Below are positions 34,610-44,067 of a stretch of DNA of 64,000 bases, one piece after another. Position numbers and translations under genes: made by a program. The DNA comes from an uncultured Lachnospiraceae bacterium. Its GTDB lineage: Bacteria > Bacillota > Clostridia > Lachnospirales > Lachnospiraceae. Location of the stretch: positions 18,139-82,138 of the forward strand of contig CABSCP010000016.1 of assembly GCA_902476265.1 (NCBI GenBank). The letters are read 5' to 3'. Each line of letters opens with the position of its first letter. The first letter of the stretch is position 1. A model generated the notes under the pieces. That model was not told the DNA's origin, did no database searches, and saw only the letters and a list, made by a program, of their open reading frames with translations.

Positions 34610-36388
34610 ATGTTTAGAGGAGGAAAAGAGAAAAAGAGGAACGCCAAATCTTTTTCCAGGCGCATGATAAATGTCTGGATATTTGGGATTGCCGTCCCTC
34701 TTCTTTTTGTGGAGTCATTGATTCTATGGCAGTTTTACAGGATCAATCATAATGAAGTGGATGAGGAGATTCATAACAGTCTCCAGCTGGTTTCGGACAA
34801 TATGACAGATCTGATGAACAGCATGAATTCCATTTCCTGGCTGCTGGAGGCGGACGGTACGGTTGGGAAGAACCTGCATCTGTATTTCGATGAGGAAAAC
34901 ACCATAAAAAAGGGGGATCTTCTCATTTATCTGCAGGAACAGATCGCCAACTATGAGGTGGCGAACCCTTCCGTGGCGAATCTGACTTATCTTTATTTTC
35001 CAAAAGGGGACAGAGTCCCACAGAAAATCAATCAGTCCTCCCTGGCGAACGCGAGACTGCCCGGAGAGGAATACTACCTGTGTAAGTGGCAGAATATGAC
35101 CTTTTACGGCCCTCATCCGTCCTACTCAAAGGCGGGGGCCTATCCCTGCATTTCCCTGCTGCGGACTTATAAAACAAAGCAGGAATACGGAGATATTTTG
35201 ATCTATATGGAATCGGGCTATAAGTATCTGCAAAAGCTGATCCCGGAGGGAATCCTGGGGATGGGCGCGGTCTTTTTGATGGAATCGGAAAAAGGGGTTA
35301 CGCTTTACAGTTCGGACCAGGAGCTGGTGCCCCTCCAGTCCGTGACCCGGGAACGCCTGGAGCAGATTACCGATGGCGCGCACCGGTATAAAGCTTATGA
35401 AAAGGAATGTGAGGGCGGCTGGAAAATGCACCTCTGTGTTCCGGCCATGGAATACTACAGGCGCATCTACGGTATGGCGCTTAATTTTGGCATCGTGACG
35501 ATCCTGGCAGTGATCGGCTGTATTCTTGGTTCCATCATCCAGTGGCAGACCATCTACCGGCCTTTTACCAAATTTGAAAAAAAGCTTCAGCTGATCGCTT
35601 CGGACAATGATGTGGAAACAAAGATGGAGCAGATGAACATTCAGGAATTTGACGACAATTTTGCCCTTCTGGAAAAGATGAAGAAAAATATCCTGCTTTT
35701 GTTAAACCGGGTGCAGGAGGAAGAAAAGAAGCGGTCGGAGCTGGAACTGAGGGTGGTTCTGGGTAAAATCAACCCCCATTTCCTCTACAATACGCTGGAT
35801 ACCCTGAAATGGTATGCGGCGGGGAAAAGCGATAAGGAGATGGTGTGCTTTATCACCGCTTTAAATAAACTGCTTTTATACAATATGTCAAAGACCACCG
35901 AGACCACGCTGCAGAGCGAGCTGGAGGCGGTGAAGGCATATATTGTGCTGCAGAAGCTGAAATATGATATCAATTTCCATATGGATACGGGGAAACATCC
36001 GGAAATCCTGCAGGCCGATATGCCCCGGTTTGTGTTGCAGCCGCTGGTGGAAAACGCGATACTGCACAGCGGGTTAAACCAGGGGGAAATCTGGGTGGAG
36101 GTGGAACTGCTGGCCAATGGGAAGATCGCCATCCTGATCAAAAATAACGGTACGCCCATCAATCCGGAAAAAATCAAAGAGGTGCTGGTGCAGAAAAAGG
36201 ATATCTCCTCCAACGGCATCGGCCTGCAGTATGTGGCCCGGATGCTGGAAGCCCGGTTTGGCGCGGACTTTGAGCTGAAGGCGGAACGCACGGAGGAAGG
36301 GATCAATACGGTGGAAATCTGTATTCCGTTTGAGGCGGAGGAAATCGTAAAAAAATCGGAAGGTTTTGAGGGAGCGTCGGGGATATGA
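34610..36388 (+). CDS. Sensor histidine kinase, YesM type
   Basis: The 592-residue protein has a transmembrane helix near residues 20-42 and an extracellular Cache-like sensor region. A second helix at about 290-312 leads to a HAMP-like linker and a His_kinase domain (INPHFLYNTLD, His390), then a GHKL ATPase domain (PLVENAILHSG; GIGLQYVARML). ATG at 34610 is chosen because AGGGAGG lies 5 nt upstream and the -10 TATACT (34572-34577) lies before it. It overlaps the YesN-type regulator by 4 nt and probably senses the sugar imported by the downstream transporter. Confidence 0.93.
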   Translation: MFRGGKEKKRNAKSFSRRMINVWIFGIAVPLLFVESLILWQFYRINHNEVDEEIHNSLQLVSDNMTDLMNSMNSISWLLEADGTVGKNLHLYFDEENTIKKGDLLIYLQEQIANYEVANPSVANLTYLYFPKGDRVPQKINQSSLANARLPGEEYYLCKWQNMTFYGPHPSYSKAGAYPCISLLRTYKTKQEYGDILIYMESGYKYLQKLIPEGILGMGAVFLMESEKGVTLYSSDQELVPLQSVTRERLEQITDGAHRYKAYEKECEGGWKMHLCVPAMEYYRRIYGMALNFGIVTILAVIGCILGSIIQWQTIYRPFTKFEKKLQLIASDNDVETKMEQMNIQEFDDNFALLEKMKKNILLLLNRVQEEEKKRSELELRVVLGKINPHFLYNTLDTLKWYAAGKSDKEMVCFITALNKLLLYNMSKTTETTLQSELEAVKAYIVLQKLKYDINFHMDTGKHPEILQADMPRFVLQPLVENAILHSGLNQGEIWVEVELLANGKIAILIKNNGTPINPEKIKEVLVQKKDISSNGIGLQYVARMLEARFGADFELKAERTEEGINTVEICIPFEAEEIVKKSEGFEGASGI

Positions 36389-37752
36389 TAAGAGTTTATG
36401 TAGTGGATGATGAAAAACTGGTCCGCCGCGGCATTATCGGACTGATCGACTGGAAAAAATATGAGATGGAGGTGGTGGGCGATTCGGGCAGCGGGGAAGA
36501 AGCGGTGGCGTTTATCCGGACAAATGAGGTGGATATCCTGTTTTCGGATCTGGAAATGCCCGGCCTTTCCGGCATCCCGTTTCTGCGGGAGGTGAAGGCG
36601 GTGCGCCCTCAGATCAAAATCGTTGTCCTCACCATGCATCAGGAATTTGAACTGATTCAGCAGGCCCTGCGCGTGGGCATTCTCGACTATATTACCAAGG
36701 CTCAGATCGAGGAAGAAAATGTGGATGCTTTCATGCTGAGCATTCAGAAAAGATATCTGGAAACCGTGCATCATCTGCAGCTGGAAGAGAGGAAAATTAA
36801 CACCGGGGAGGTATATATCTGGGAGACGGAAAATAAGGAGACGGGGGAGGAGGCCATAAGGCTGCTGGAGAAAATCCGGTTCCCCTATGAACGGCTGAGC
36901 GAAAACAGGCTGCTGTTTTCGGGAGAGTGCAATGTCATCCGCTTAAAAGCCATGGTGGAAGATATGGGCGTTGATAAATCCTCTCTCATCGAGTTAAAGC
37001 AGGTCAGAGGGGTTTCCTGCGACCGGCTGGAGGACATTTTGCAGACCGTTGTGAGAAAAAAGCTGTTTACGGACAGAAGGCCGGACTGCTTTACCTATGC
37101 CTACATTTATCCCGACCTTTCCCGGGAGCAGACGCAGACGGGAATTTCCCGGCGGGAGATCCCGGAGCTTTGCATGAAGATGGAATTTATGATCAGCCAG
37201 GACTGTTATGAACGGGGAATGGAAAAAATCAGGGATGCCGATCTGTCTCTGGAGGAGCGGATCGCTGTTTTTTACCAGTTCAATCTGTACTGGTCCGAAT
37301 TTTCGGGAAAGGATTTCACCTGTTATTTTCAGGAGGTGGGCGGTTTTAAATGGTGGTATCAATGGAAGGAATGGTTTGACGATATCCGCCGTCTGGTGTT
37401 AAAAAAGGCCGGGGAGAACGGGGAGGAAATCGGTATCATGGAGGCCATACATAAAGCCATGAATTATATCCGGGAGCATATGGACCGGGATATCACCCTG
37501 GGAGAGCTGCTGCGGCTGACCGGAATGAGCAAGAGCCATTTTTCCAGGAATTTCAAGAAGATTACGGGAAAAACTTTTGTGACCTATTTAAACGATCTGA
37601 GGATAGAGGCCGCCAAAAAATATCTGATGGAAACCAGACAGTCCATTTCCTGGATTGCCCGGCAGGTGGGGTATGCGGATGAGCATTATTTCAGAAGGAT
37701 TTTTAAGGAAAGGACGGGGGAAAATCCCAAAAAATATCGTGATAATAACTAA
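36385..37752 (+). CDS. Response regulator with AraC-type DNA-binding domain, YesN type
   Basis: The 455-residue protein has a receiver domain (VVDDEKLVRRG at 7-17; phospho-acceptor Asp55 in ILFSDLEMPG). A middle linker domain of unclear fold follows, then two AraC-type helix-turn-helix motifs in the last 100 residues (LGELLRLTGMSKSHFSRNFKK; ISWIARQVGYADEHYFRRIF). ATGA overlap with the kinase gene. It likely activates the promoter at 37874-37902 for the transporter operon (inference). Confidence 0.94.
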   Translation: MIRVYVVDDEKLVRRGIIGLIDWKKYEMEVVGDSGSGEEAVAFIRTNEVDILFSDLEMPGLSGIPFLREVKAVRPQIKIVVLTMHQEFELIQQALRVGILDYITKAQIEEENVDAFMLSIQKRYLETVHHLQLEERKINTGEVYIWETENKETGEEAIRLLEKIRFPYERLSENRLLFSGECNVIRLKAMVEDMGVDKSSLIELKQVRGVSCDRLEDILQTVVRKKLFTDRRPDCFTYAYIYPDLSREQTQTGISRREIPELCMKMEFMISQDCYERGMEKIRDADLSLEERIAVFYQFNLYWSEFSGKDFTCYFQEVGGFKWWYQWKEWFDDIRRLVLKKAGENGEEIGIMEAIHKAMNYIREHMDRDITLGELLRLTGMSKSHFSRNFKKITGKTFVTYLNDLRIEAAKKYLMETRQSISWIARQVGYADEHYFRRIFKERTGENPKKYRDNN

Positions 37753-37808
37753 AATATTATCCTGACTGTAAGAAAATAGAATAAAAGTGTACATAAGTAT
37801 TTGAAAAA

Positions 37809-37858
37809 GGGGATGATTGTATCCAATGTTTTCCGGAAGATACAATTATCCCTTATTT
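37809..37858 (+). terminator. Candidate terminator after the yesN-like gene
   Basis: GGGATGATTGTATC (37810-37823) pairs with GATACAATTATCCC (37839-37852) with one G-T wobble; it is followed by TTATTTAT, a weak T tract. It may allow some read-through. Confidence 0.6.
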
Positions 37859-37873
37859 ATATACAAAAAAACC

Positions 37874-37902
37874 TTAGAATTCCGGGAATATACCGATATA
37901 AT
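37874..37902 (+). promoter_or_regulatory. Promoter of the LplA-like binding-protein gene
   Basis: TTAGAA (37874-37879), 17 nt, TATAAT (37897-37902). The poor -35 with a consensus -10 fits a promoter that needs an activator such as the YesN-like regulator encoded upstream. Confidence 0.6.
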
Positions 37903-37942
37903 GTTCATATAAAAAGGACTCTAACATGAAGGAGGAAGAAGT

Positions 37943-39718
37943 ATGAAAAAGAAATTACTGGCTGTATTGCTTTCCACAGCAATGGTAGCGGCATGTCTCA
38001 CAGGCTGCGGCGGCAAAGATACAGCGGCAACCGCAAATAACGGAAACGCCGCAGACACTGCCGAGGATACCGCAAAGGCGGAGGGGACTGCGGACACAGT
38101 GGACACTGCAGGGAAGACTGCGGAAGAACTGCTGCTGGAGCCCTATGAAGAGCCGGTTGATATTCACGTGGTACTGCAGTACAGGGAGTCCGAGAATCCC
38201 AACACACCCGCGGACTGCACACCGGAAACTTCCACAGCGGTAAAGCTGTTAAAAGAAGAGCTGAACATCAATCTGATCTATGACTGGATCGTGAACGCGG
38301 ATCAGTTCAAGGAAAAATTCGGCGCGGAACTGGCGGCGGGAAATCTTCCTGATATTATGTATATCGAGCCCAATGATTTTGAGGATCTGGCCAGCCAGGG
38401 CGGTCTTGCGGATCTGACACAGGCTTATGAAACCTACCGCTGCGATGCGCTGGACAATATTTTCAACTATGACGGGAACTTCATCAATGTCGGCAAAAAG
38501 GACGGAAAGATCTACGGCCTTCCTATGGGAACCGATCCGGCGCAGATGACCTCCCAGATGCTCTATAATATGACACAGTTAAAGAGTGTTGGCATCACCT
38601 CCGTGGATCAGCTGCCCAAGACCATCGAAGAGTTTGAAGCGCTCTGCGATAAGCTGATGGAAGTGGACTTTAACGGCGACGGCAAAACCGGCGGCCCTGT
38701 GCTTCCGGCCTGCAAGAACTATATGGACGCACAGCTGGCGGACTTTGAACCTTTCTTCCATGCATATGAAACATGGGCGGACGGCTGGTATGATAAGGAC
38801 GGCACACTGCAGTATGCCGGTATCGACGAAGGAATCAAAACCACACTGACCAAGTTAAACGAGTGGTACAACAAAGGCTATTTCCAGAAGGACTTTGCGG
38901 CATATGACATCTGGGCTGCGGATTCCCCGATTGTCAACGATATCGTGGCGGGCAAATATGCCATTGTTCCCGGTTCCTGGTGGGTGCCCAACTGGCCGTT
39001 AAATACCAACAAGGTGGAACATCCCGATGCGGAATGGGTGATCGGACCCAACCTTTCCCCCGACGGAAACCAGCCCACCATCATGATTGACCGTTATCCC
39101 GTAAATAACTTTGTAGCGGTGGGACGCGACTGCAAAAACCCCGAAGCGGTGTTCAAAATGATGTACTGGTCTCTGCAGTACTCCTTAAAAAACAGCAATC
39201 CCGAAGTGCAGAACAATATGACCGAGGAAGAGAAGACCGAATGGTACAGCTATGTTTATACCTGGCTTCCTTACCGCGTGTACTCCCCTGTCAGCCTGCG
39301 CACAAACTATGAAGCGATCAGTGATATCGTGGCAAAGGGCGGCACAGAGGTGGATCCCGAAGCGGCGAAGAATGACGAATTCTGGGGCTCCTGGGCAGCT
39401 TACCTGAACTATAAGGAAAACCCTGACGACGGCGTTGCATGGGGAACCTATTTCAGCCGTCTGGCGCCTGACGGCGGCGTTGCCAATATGATCAAAACAG
39501 TGGAAACCGCTGACATCATTTATGATGAAGTTTATGTTAACACACCTGCAATGGTTTCCAGAAAAGCGGAACTGGATAAACTGCGCAACAATACTTTCTT
39601 AAGCATGGTAATGGGCGAAACACCGATCTCCGATTTCGATAAATACGTAGAACAGTGGAAAGCACAGGGCGGCGACGAGATTGCTGCGGAAGTGAATGAA
39701 TGGTATCAGAACAAATAA
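37943..39718 (+). CDS. Extracellular solute-binding lipoprotein, LplA/LipO type
   Basis: The 591-residue lipoprotein has a signal peptide with lipobox LTGC (Cys22). A low-complexity Ala/Thr/Asp linker follows, then a large solute-binding domain typical of the LplABC/YtcQ group. AAGGAGGAAG precedes the ATG. Like its partners LplB and LplC encoded downstream, it belongs to a polysaccharide or oligosaccharide importer. Codon use is strongly biased to highly expressed patterns (for example few rare AGA/ATA codons), consistent with an abundant surface protein. Confidence 0.93.
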   Translation: MKKKLLAVLLSTAMVAACLTGCGGKDTAATANNGNAADTAEDTAKAEGTADTVDTAGKTAEELLLEPYEEPVDIHVVLQYRESENPNTPADCTPETSTAVKLLKEELNINLIYDWIVNADQFKEKFGAELAAGNLPDIMYIEPNDFEDLASQGGLADLTQAYETYRCDALDNIFNYDGNFINVGKKDGKIYGLPMGTDPAQMTSQMLYNMTQLKSVGITSVDQLPKTIEEFEALCDKLMEVDFNGDGKTGGPVLPACKNYMDAQLADFEPFFHAYETWADGWYDKDGTLQYAGIDEGIKTTLTKLNEWYNKGYFQKDFAAYDIWAADSPIVNDIVAGKYAIVPGSWWVPNWPLNTNKVEHPDAEWVIGPNLSPDGNQPTIMIDRYPVNNFVAVGRDCKNPEAVFKMMYWSLQYSLKNSNPEVQNNMTEEEKTEWYSYVYTWLPYRVYSPVSLRTNYEAISDIVAKGGTEVDPEAAKNDEFWGSWAAYLNYKENPDDGVAWGTYFSRLAPDGGVANMIKTVETADIIYDEVYVNTPAMVSRKAELDKLRNNTFLSMVMGETPISDFDKYVEQWKAQGGDEIAAEVNEWYQNK

Positions 39719-39748
39719 ATTTTAAGATGCGGCCTTAAACGGGGTTAT

Positions 39749-39814
39749 GCCATATTTTACACCGCCATAGCAGATATGGCAGGAAAGGGGAGATCCTTTC
39801 TTGTAAAATATGGC
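39749..39814 (+). promoter_or_regulatory. Three-way-junction RNA between binding protein and permease genes
   Basis: An outer 12-bp stem GCCATATTTTAC (39749-39760) with GTAAAATATGGC (39803-39814) encloses two hairpins. These are GCCATA/TATGGC (39764-39769 with 39775-39780) and GAAAGG/CCTTTC (39783-39788 with 39795-39800). The GCCATAT and ATATGGC segments can also pair in the alternative combination. Only ATTTTCC follows, so it is not a simple terminator. It probably balances expression of the binding protein against the permeases (inference). Confidence 0.65.
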
Positions 39815-39849
39815 ATTTTCCGTGCAGGCCCGGAAAGGAGTGACAGTCT

Positions 39850-40785
39850 GTGGCACAGAGAAAACCAGCAGTGAAACCAAAAAATAAAAAGAAGAAAAGC
39901 CTGTACAGGACCCGGGAACTGCATGCCATGCTGATACCGGGCGTGATCTTTACGGCAATTTTTGCCTATCTGCCCATCTTTGGCCTGGTGATGGCTTTCC
40001 AGGATTTTAAACCCCTCCTGGGCTTTCGGGAATCGGCTTTTGTGGGCTTAAAACAGTTTCGATATATTTTTACCATGCCCAGCTTTCAGACCGCTTTTGT
40101 GAACACCATGATCATATCGTTTTTTAAAATCATTTTAAGCATCGGGGTGCCTCTCATTTTATCGTTGATGTTGAACGAAGTGACGAAAAGCTGGTTTAAG
40201 CGCTCCGTGCAGACCATCGTGTTCATCCCCTATTTCTTTTCCTGGGCGATCCTGGCCGGTATGATCCTGGAAATTTTCGCCTATGACGGGGTGATCAATA
40301 ACACGCTGATGAATCTGTTCGGAATGGAGCCCACGGCCTTTTTGGTGAGCAACAAATATTTCCGGACCATCATCATCGGTTCGGACGTCTGGAAAGGCAT
40401 GGGTTACAATACGGTGCTTCTGCTGGCCGCCATCACCAACGTGGACCCCACCCTGTATGAGGCCGCACAGGTGGACGGCGCGGGACGCTGGAAACAGGTC
40501 CTTCACGTGACGCTGCCAAGCATCCTGCCCATGGTGGCGGTACTGACGGTGCTGGGTCTGGGAAATATCCTGAACGCGGGCTTTGAGCAGATTCTGATCA
40601 TGTATAACCCTACCGTGGAAAAAACCGTGGATATCCTGGACACCCTGGTTTACCGGATGGGGATGGAAAGCCATCAGTATTCCGCCGCTGCGGCCATGGG
40701 TCTGTTTAAATCGATCATCTCTCTGATCTTTGTGGGAACCAGTTACTGGATTCTTTACAAGAAGAGCGATTATCGGGTATTTTAG
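39850..40785 (+). CDS. ABC transporter permease, LplB type
   Basis: The 311-residue protein has a Lys-rich N-terminus, then LIPGVIFTAIFAYLPIFGLVMAF-like first helix (about 33-55) and five more helices. The EAA loop is YEAAQVDGAGRWK. The IFAYLPIFG/FQDF motif is typical of LplB permeases. The start is GTG, with AAGGAG about 10 nt upstream. It follows the structured RNA and precedes the second permease by 14 nt. Confidence 0.93.
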   Translation: MAQRKPAVKPKNKKKKSLYRTRELHAMLIPGVIFTAIFAYLPIFGLVMAFQDFKPLLGFRESAFVGLKQFRYIFTMPSFQTAFVNTMIISFFKIILSIGVPLILSLMLNEVTKSWFKRSVQTIVFIPYFFSWAILAGMILEIFAYDGVINNTLMNLFGMEPTAFLVSNKYFRTIIIGSDVWKGMGYNTVLLLAAITNVDPTLYEAAQVDGAGRWKQVLHVTLPSILPMVAVLTVLGLGNILNAGFEQILIMYNPTVEKTVDILDTLVYRMGMESHQYSAAAAMGLFKSIISLIFVGTSYWILYKKSDYRVF

Positions 40786-40799
40786 AGGAGGCGCGGCAA

Positions 40800-41690
40800 A
40801 TGAAAGTAAAACGTTCGGCATCTTTTTATGTTTATCAGGTATTTAATACGGTTGTGCTGCTTTTGATCACGCTGACCTGTATTTTCCCGATCCTGCATGT
40901 ATTTGCCATGTCATTGAGCAGCAGCAATGCGGCCATGGCCGGAAGAGTGGGATTTTTACCGGTGGAGTTCTCTCTTTCCGCCTACGAATATCTGATGAAA
41001 AAGAATGACTTTTTCCACTCCGTGGGCATTGCGGGAATGCGGGTTTTGGTGGGAACGGCAGTCAACATGCTGCTGATCATCCTGACGGCCTACCCTCTTT
41101 CCAGACCTTCGATCCAGTTTCGGGGAAGAACTTTTTATATGACCTATTTTGCCATCACCATGTTCCTTGGGGGCGGACTGATCCCCACCTATATGGTGAT
41201 CAAAAACCTGCACCTGCTCAATAAGTTCTGGGTGCTGATTCTGCCCTGCGCCATGAATATCTGGAATGTGATCATCATGATGAACTTCATCAGAGGGCTT
41301 CCCAGGGCGGTGGAGGAGGCGGCGTTTGTGGACGGGGCCAATCACTGGCAGACTTTATTCCAGGTGATTCTGCCCATGTCGAAACCTTCTCTGGCTTCCC
41401 TGTTGCTGTTCTCCATGATCGGCCATTGGAACGCCTGGTTTGACGGGATGTTTTATATGAATAATCCCAACAATTATCCCATGGCGACTTATCTTGCCAC
41501 ACAGATCATCAACAATAACCAGACCATGACCAACATGACGCCGGAGCAGCTGGCCCTTCTTTCCAGCCTGAGTGAAAAGACGGTGAGAAGCGCCCAGCTG
41601 TTCATCTCCATCATTCCCATTCTGGTGGTGTATCCGTTTTTACAGAAGTTCTTTGTAAAGGGTATCACCGTGGGTTCCGTAAAGGAGTGA
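40800..41690 (+). CDS. Carbohydrate ABC transporter permease, LplC type
   Basis: The 296-residue second permease of the importer has six helices, an FPILHVFAMSLSS segment near the N-terminus and the EAA loop EEAAFVDGANHW. It ends in GITVGSVKE as in LplC homologues. AGAGGAGG precedes the ATG. It overlaps a short GTG frame of the next gene, whose real start is 9 nt after this stop. No ATPase is encoded nearby. Confidence 0.93.
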   Translation: MKVKRSASFYVYQVFNTVVLLLITLTCIFPILHVFAMSLSSSNAAMAGRVGFLPVEFSLSAYEYLMKKNDFFHSVGIAGMRVLVGTAVNMLLIILTAYPLSRPSIQFRGRTFYMTYFAITMFLGGGLIPTYMVIKNLHLLNKFWVLILPCAMNIWNVIIMMNFIRGLPRAVEEAAFVDGANHWQTLFQVILPMSKPSLASLLLFSMIGHWNAWFDGMFYMNNPNNYPMATYLATQIINNNQTMTNMTPEQLALLSSLSEKTVRSAQLFISIIPILVVYPFLQKFFVKGITVGSVKE

Positions 41691-41698
41691 GCATTCGT

Positions 41699-44011
41699 AT
41701 GAGCTATGCAGAAATAAAAAATGTGAACAACAGCCCGGCGCTGGTCATTGACGGAAAAGCATATCCGCCTATGGCGATGACCGCCAGGTTCGATAAAAAG
41801 GACTATATCAAAAGGCTGGGAGAGAGCGGTCTGAAGGTTTTCTTTCTGATGACCAATACGGACTGGCTGCGTCCCGGCAGGGATTTTACAGATGAAAGCG
41901 GAGAAATGCATCATGAACCCGGCGGGATGGAAGCTTTTATAAAAAATGCGGAAACGCTTCTTTCCCAGGTGCCGGATGCCTACATTATCGTGCGCATCGG
42001 CCTGCATCCTCCCGTGGACTGGATGGAGGAAAATCCGGAAGAACTGATCACCTATCAGGATGGCAGCCATGAGCCGGCCATCCTGGAATCCGAGGTGCAT
42101 AAGGATGAAATCCCCGGCATGTATTCCTTTGCTTCCGATAAGTGGAAACGGGATGCGGGGAAGGCGCTGCAGGAATTCTGCGATCGGGTGGACCGTCTGC
42201 CTTTTGCGGACCGGGTCATCGGTTATTTCCTGGCGGCGGGCGGGACTTCCGAGTGGTATCCGGTGAACGCCCTCTGTGACCGGGAAAAGAAGAAATACGC
42301 GGATTTTTCATCGGCCTTCCAGAAATCCTACGGAGAATTTCTGAAGAAACGGTACGGCACGGAAGAGAAGCTGAAAAAAGCCTGGAAAAGGCCGGATGCT
42401 TCTTTTGCAAATCCCATCATCCCGAATGTGGAAGAGCAGTATTTCATCTTTATGGAAGAGGGCGTCATGGACGCCATGAAGTATTATGAGAGCGCGGAGC
42501 GGATCATCGGGAAGAGCATCGATATGGATGCGGCAAAGCCGTTCAACTTGGGCGTCTTTCTGAATATGGAAGATTACCGCTATGTGGCGGATTTTTACGA
42601 TGCCTTTCATGAGGCCACCGCGGATGCCATCATATGGTTTGCCAGACTTTTAAAAGAACGGTATCAGGGAAAAGTGGTGGGAGCTTTTTACGGCTCTTAC
42701 GGCTGCACGGACTTCTTCAACAGCAGCACAGCCACATCCACTCTTCCTATTTTGGACAGCGGGTATGTGGATTTTCTGGCCGCCCCCGGGGTTTATAATA
42801 ACCGGGAGCCGGGCGGCTGTGTGGCACAGCGGGAAATGCAGGATTCCTTCCGGCTGCGGGGGCAGATGTTTGTGGCGGAGGAGGACAGCAGAACCCATCT
42901 GGAGGACGCTTTTTACAGAGACGCCATGGGCCTTTATGATACCAGGGACAGCATCGTGACGCTGAAGCGGGATTTTGCAAGGGTATTCTGCGAGGATATT
43001 TATGCCTGGTGGTTTGACCAGCATGCAAAAGGCGGAAGGTACCAGAGCGAGGCTGTTTATAAGCTGTTCAAACGGCAGGAGGAAATCGCGGCCTTTGGCT
43101 ACGGGCTGGACCGGAAGAAGGGAAACGAAATCGCGCTGCTCTATGATCAGGAGAGTTGTCATACGGTTTCCATGTATACCAGCAAGCTGATGCTGGACTA
43201 TTACAGGACCTCCGACCTGCACAGAATCGGAGCGCCGGTGGATTATTATTTCCACAATGACGTGAGCAGGGCGGATATGCCGGATTACAAATTCTATGTA
43301 ATGATGAACGCCTTTTACCTGTCGGATGCGGAGCGGGAGGCCCTGATCCAAAAATTCCGGAAAAACCATGCGGTGGTGCTCTGGCTGTATGCGCCCGGTT
43401 TTCTCAATCCGGATGCGGAAAAGGTGATGTGCAACGAAAATATCAGACAGCTCACCGGCTTTCAAACAGGCCGGATCGATCATACCTGTTCCCCCCGGTT
43501 TAAAATCACCGATCTGTCCCATCCCGCGGTGCGCTATGGAGTGGAGGACCGAAGGTATGGTTATATTGACCGGGATGTGCACAGCAATGTGTGGCTGGAA
43601 AATGTGATCCTGCCGCCCTATATGAACCCCGGATTTTACATTGACGATCCGAAAGCACAAGTGCTTGGAACCTATTGTGAAATTGGGCTTCCCGCTTATG
43701 CTTTAAAGGAAATGGACGGCTGGACCAGCGTTTACTGCGCGCCCCAGATCCTGAGGGCGGAGCTGCTGGCATCCCTGGCGGAATACGCGGGCTGTCACCT
43801 TTATAATAAGGACGACGACATCATTTACGCAAACCAGAACTTTGTGACCATACACGCGGCTTATAAAGGGAAGCATACGCTGTATTTCAAAGAGCCCTGC
43901 AGTCCCTGGGAAGTATACGAGAAACGATATTACGGGCATAACGTGACAAAGCTGGAGCTTGACATGCGTTTGGGAGATACGCTGATGTTTTCCCTGCGCG
44001 GGGAGTGCTGA
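41699..44011 (+). CDS. GH42-like putative glycoside hydrolase
   Basis: The 770-residue cytoplasmic protein looks like a clan GH-A barrel of the GH42 type. Features seen are HPPVDWMEENPEELITYQDG, a possible acid/base in GGTSEWYP (Glu185), and a possible nucleophile in FVAEEDSRTH (Glu394 or Glu395). A Rossmann-like trimerization domain would follow (KGNEIALLYDQES) and a short beta domain at the end. The canonical GH42 acid motif (NE) is absent, so family membership is uncertain. ATG at 41699 follows AAAGGAG by 11 nt. It is the last gene of the LplABC-like operon and probably digests the imported sugar. Confidence 0.65.
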   Translation: MSYAEIKNVNNSPALVIDGKAYPPMAMTARFDKKDYIKRLGESGLKVFFLMTNTDWLRPGRDFTDESGEMHHEPGGMEAFIKNAETLLSQVPDAYIIVRIGLHPPVDWMEENPEELITYQDGSHEPAILESEVHKDEIPGMYSFASDKWKRDAGKALQEFCDRVDRLPFADRVIGYFLAAGGTSEWYPVNALCDREKKKYADFSSAFQKSYGEFLKKRYGTEEKLKKAWKRPDASFANPIIPNVEEQYFIFMEEGVMDAMKYYESAERIIGKSIDMDAAKPFNLGVFLNMEDYRYVADFYDAFHEATADAIIWFARLLKERYQGKVVGAFYGSYGCTDFFNSSTATSTLPILDSGYVDFLAAPGVYNNREPGGCVAQREMQDSFRLRGQMFVAEEDSRTHLEDAFYRDAMGLYDTRDSIVTLKRDFARVFCEDIYAWWFDQHAKGGRYQSEAVYKLFKRQEEIAAFGYGLDRKKGNEIALLYDQESCHTVSMYTSKLMLDYYRTSDLHRIGAPVDYYFHNDVSRADMPDYKFYVMMNAFYLSDAEREALIQKFRKNHAVVLWLYAPGFLNPDAEKVMCNENIRQLTGFQTGRIDHTCSPRFKITDLSHPAVRYGVEDRRYGYIDRDVHSNVWLENVILPPYMNPGFYIDDPKAQVLGTYCEIGLPAYALKEMDGWTSVYCAPQILRAELLASLAEYAGCHLYNKDDDIIYANQNFVTIHAAYKGKHTLYFKEPCSPWEVYEKRYYGHNVTKLELDMRLGDTLMFSLRGEC

Positions 44012-44028
44012 AGGAACGGATAAAAATG

Positions 44029-44067
44029 CGAAGGGAGAAGCGGTTTGGCTTCTCCCTTCGTCTTTTT
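44029..44067. terminator. Bidirectional terminator
   Basis: CGAAGGGAGAAGC (44029-44041) pairs with GCTTCTCCCTTCG (44048-44060). It is flanked by AAAAA on the left and TCTTTTT on the right. It serves both the GH42-like gene and the convergent FtsX gene. Confidence 0.92.

Noticed and set aside
35785..36774. 329-residue minus-strand frame across the kinase/regulator genes
   Set aside because: Antisense to two well-supported genes; Ser/Phe-rich, no motif.
42650..43660. 336-residue minus-strand frame inside the GH42-like gene
   Set aside because: Antisense frame with His/Pro-rich composition typical of shadow translation.
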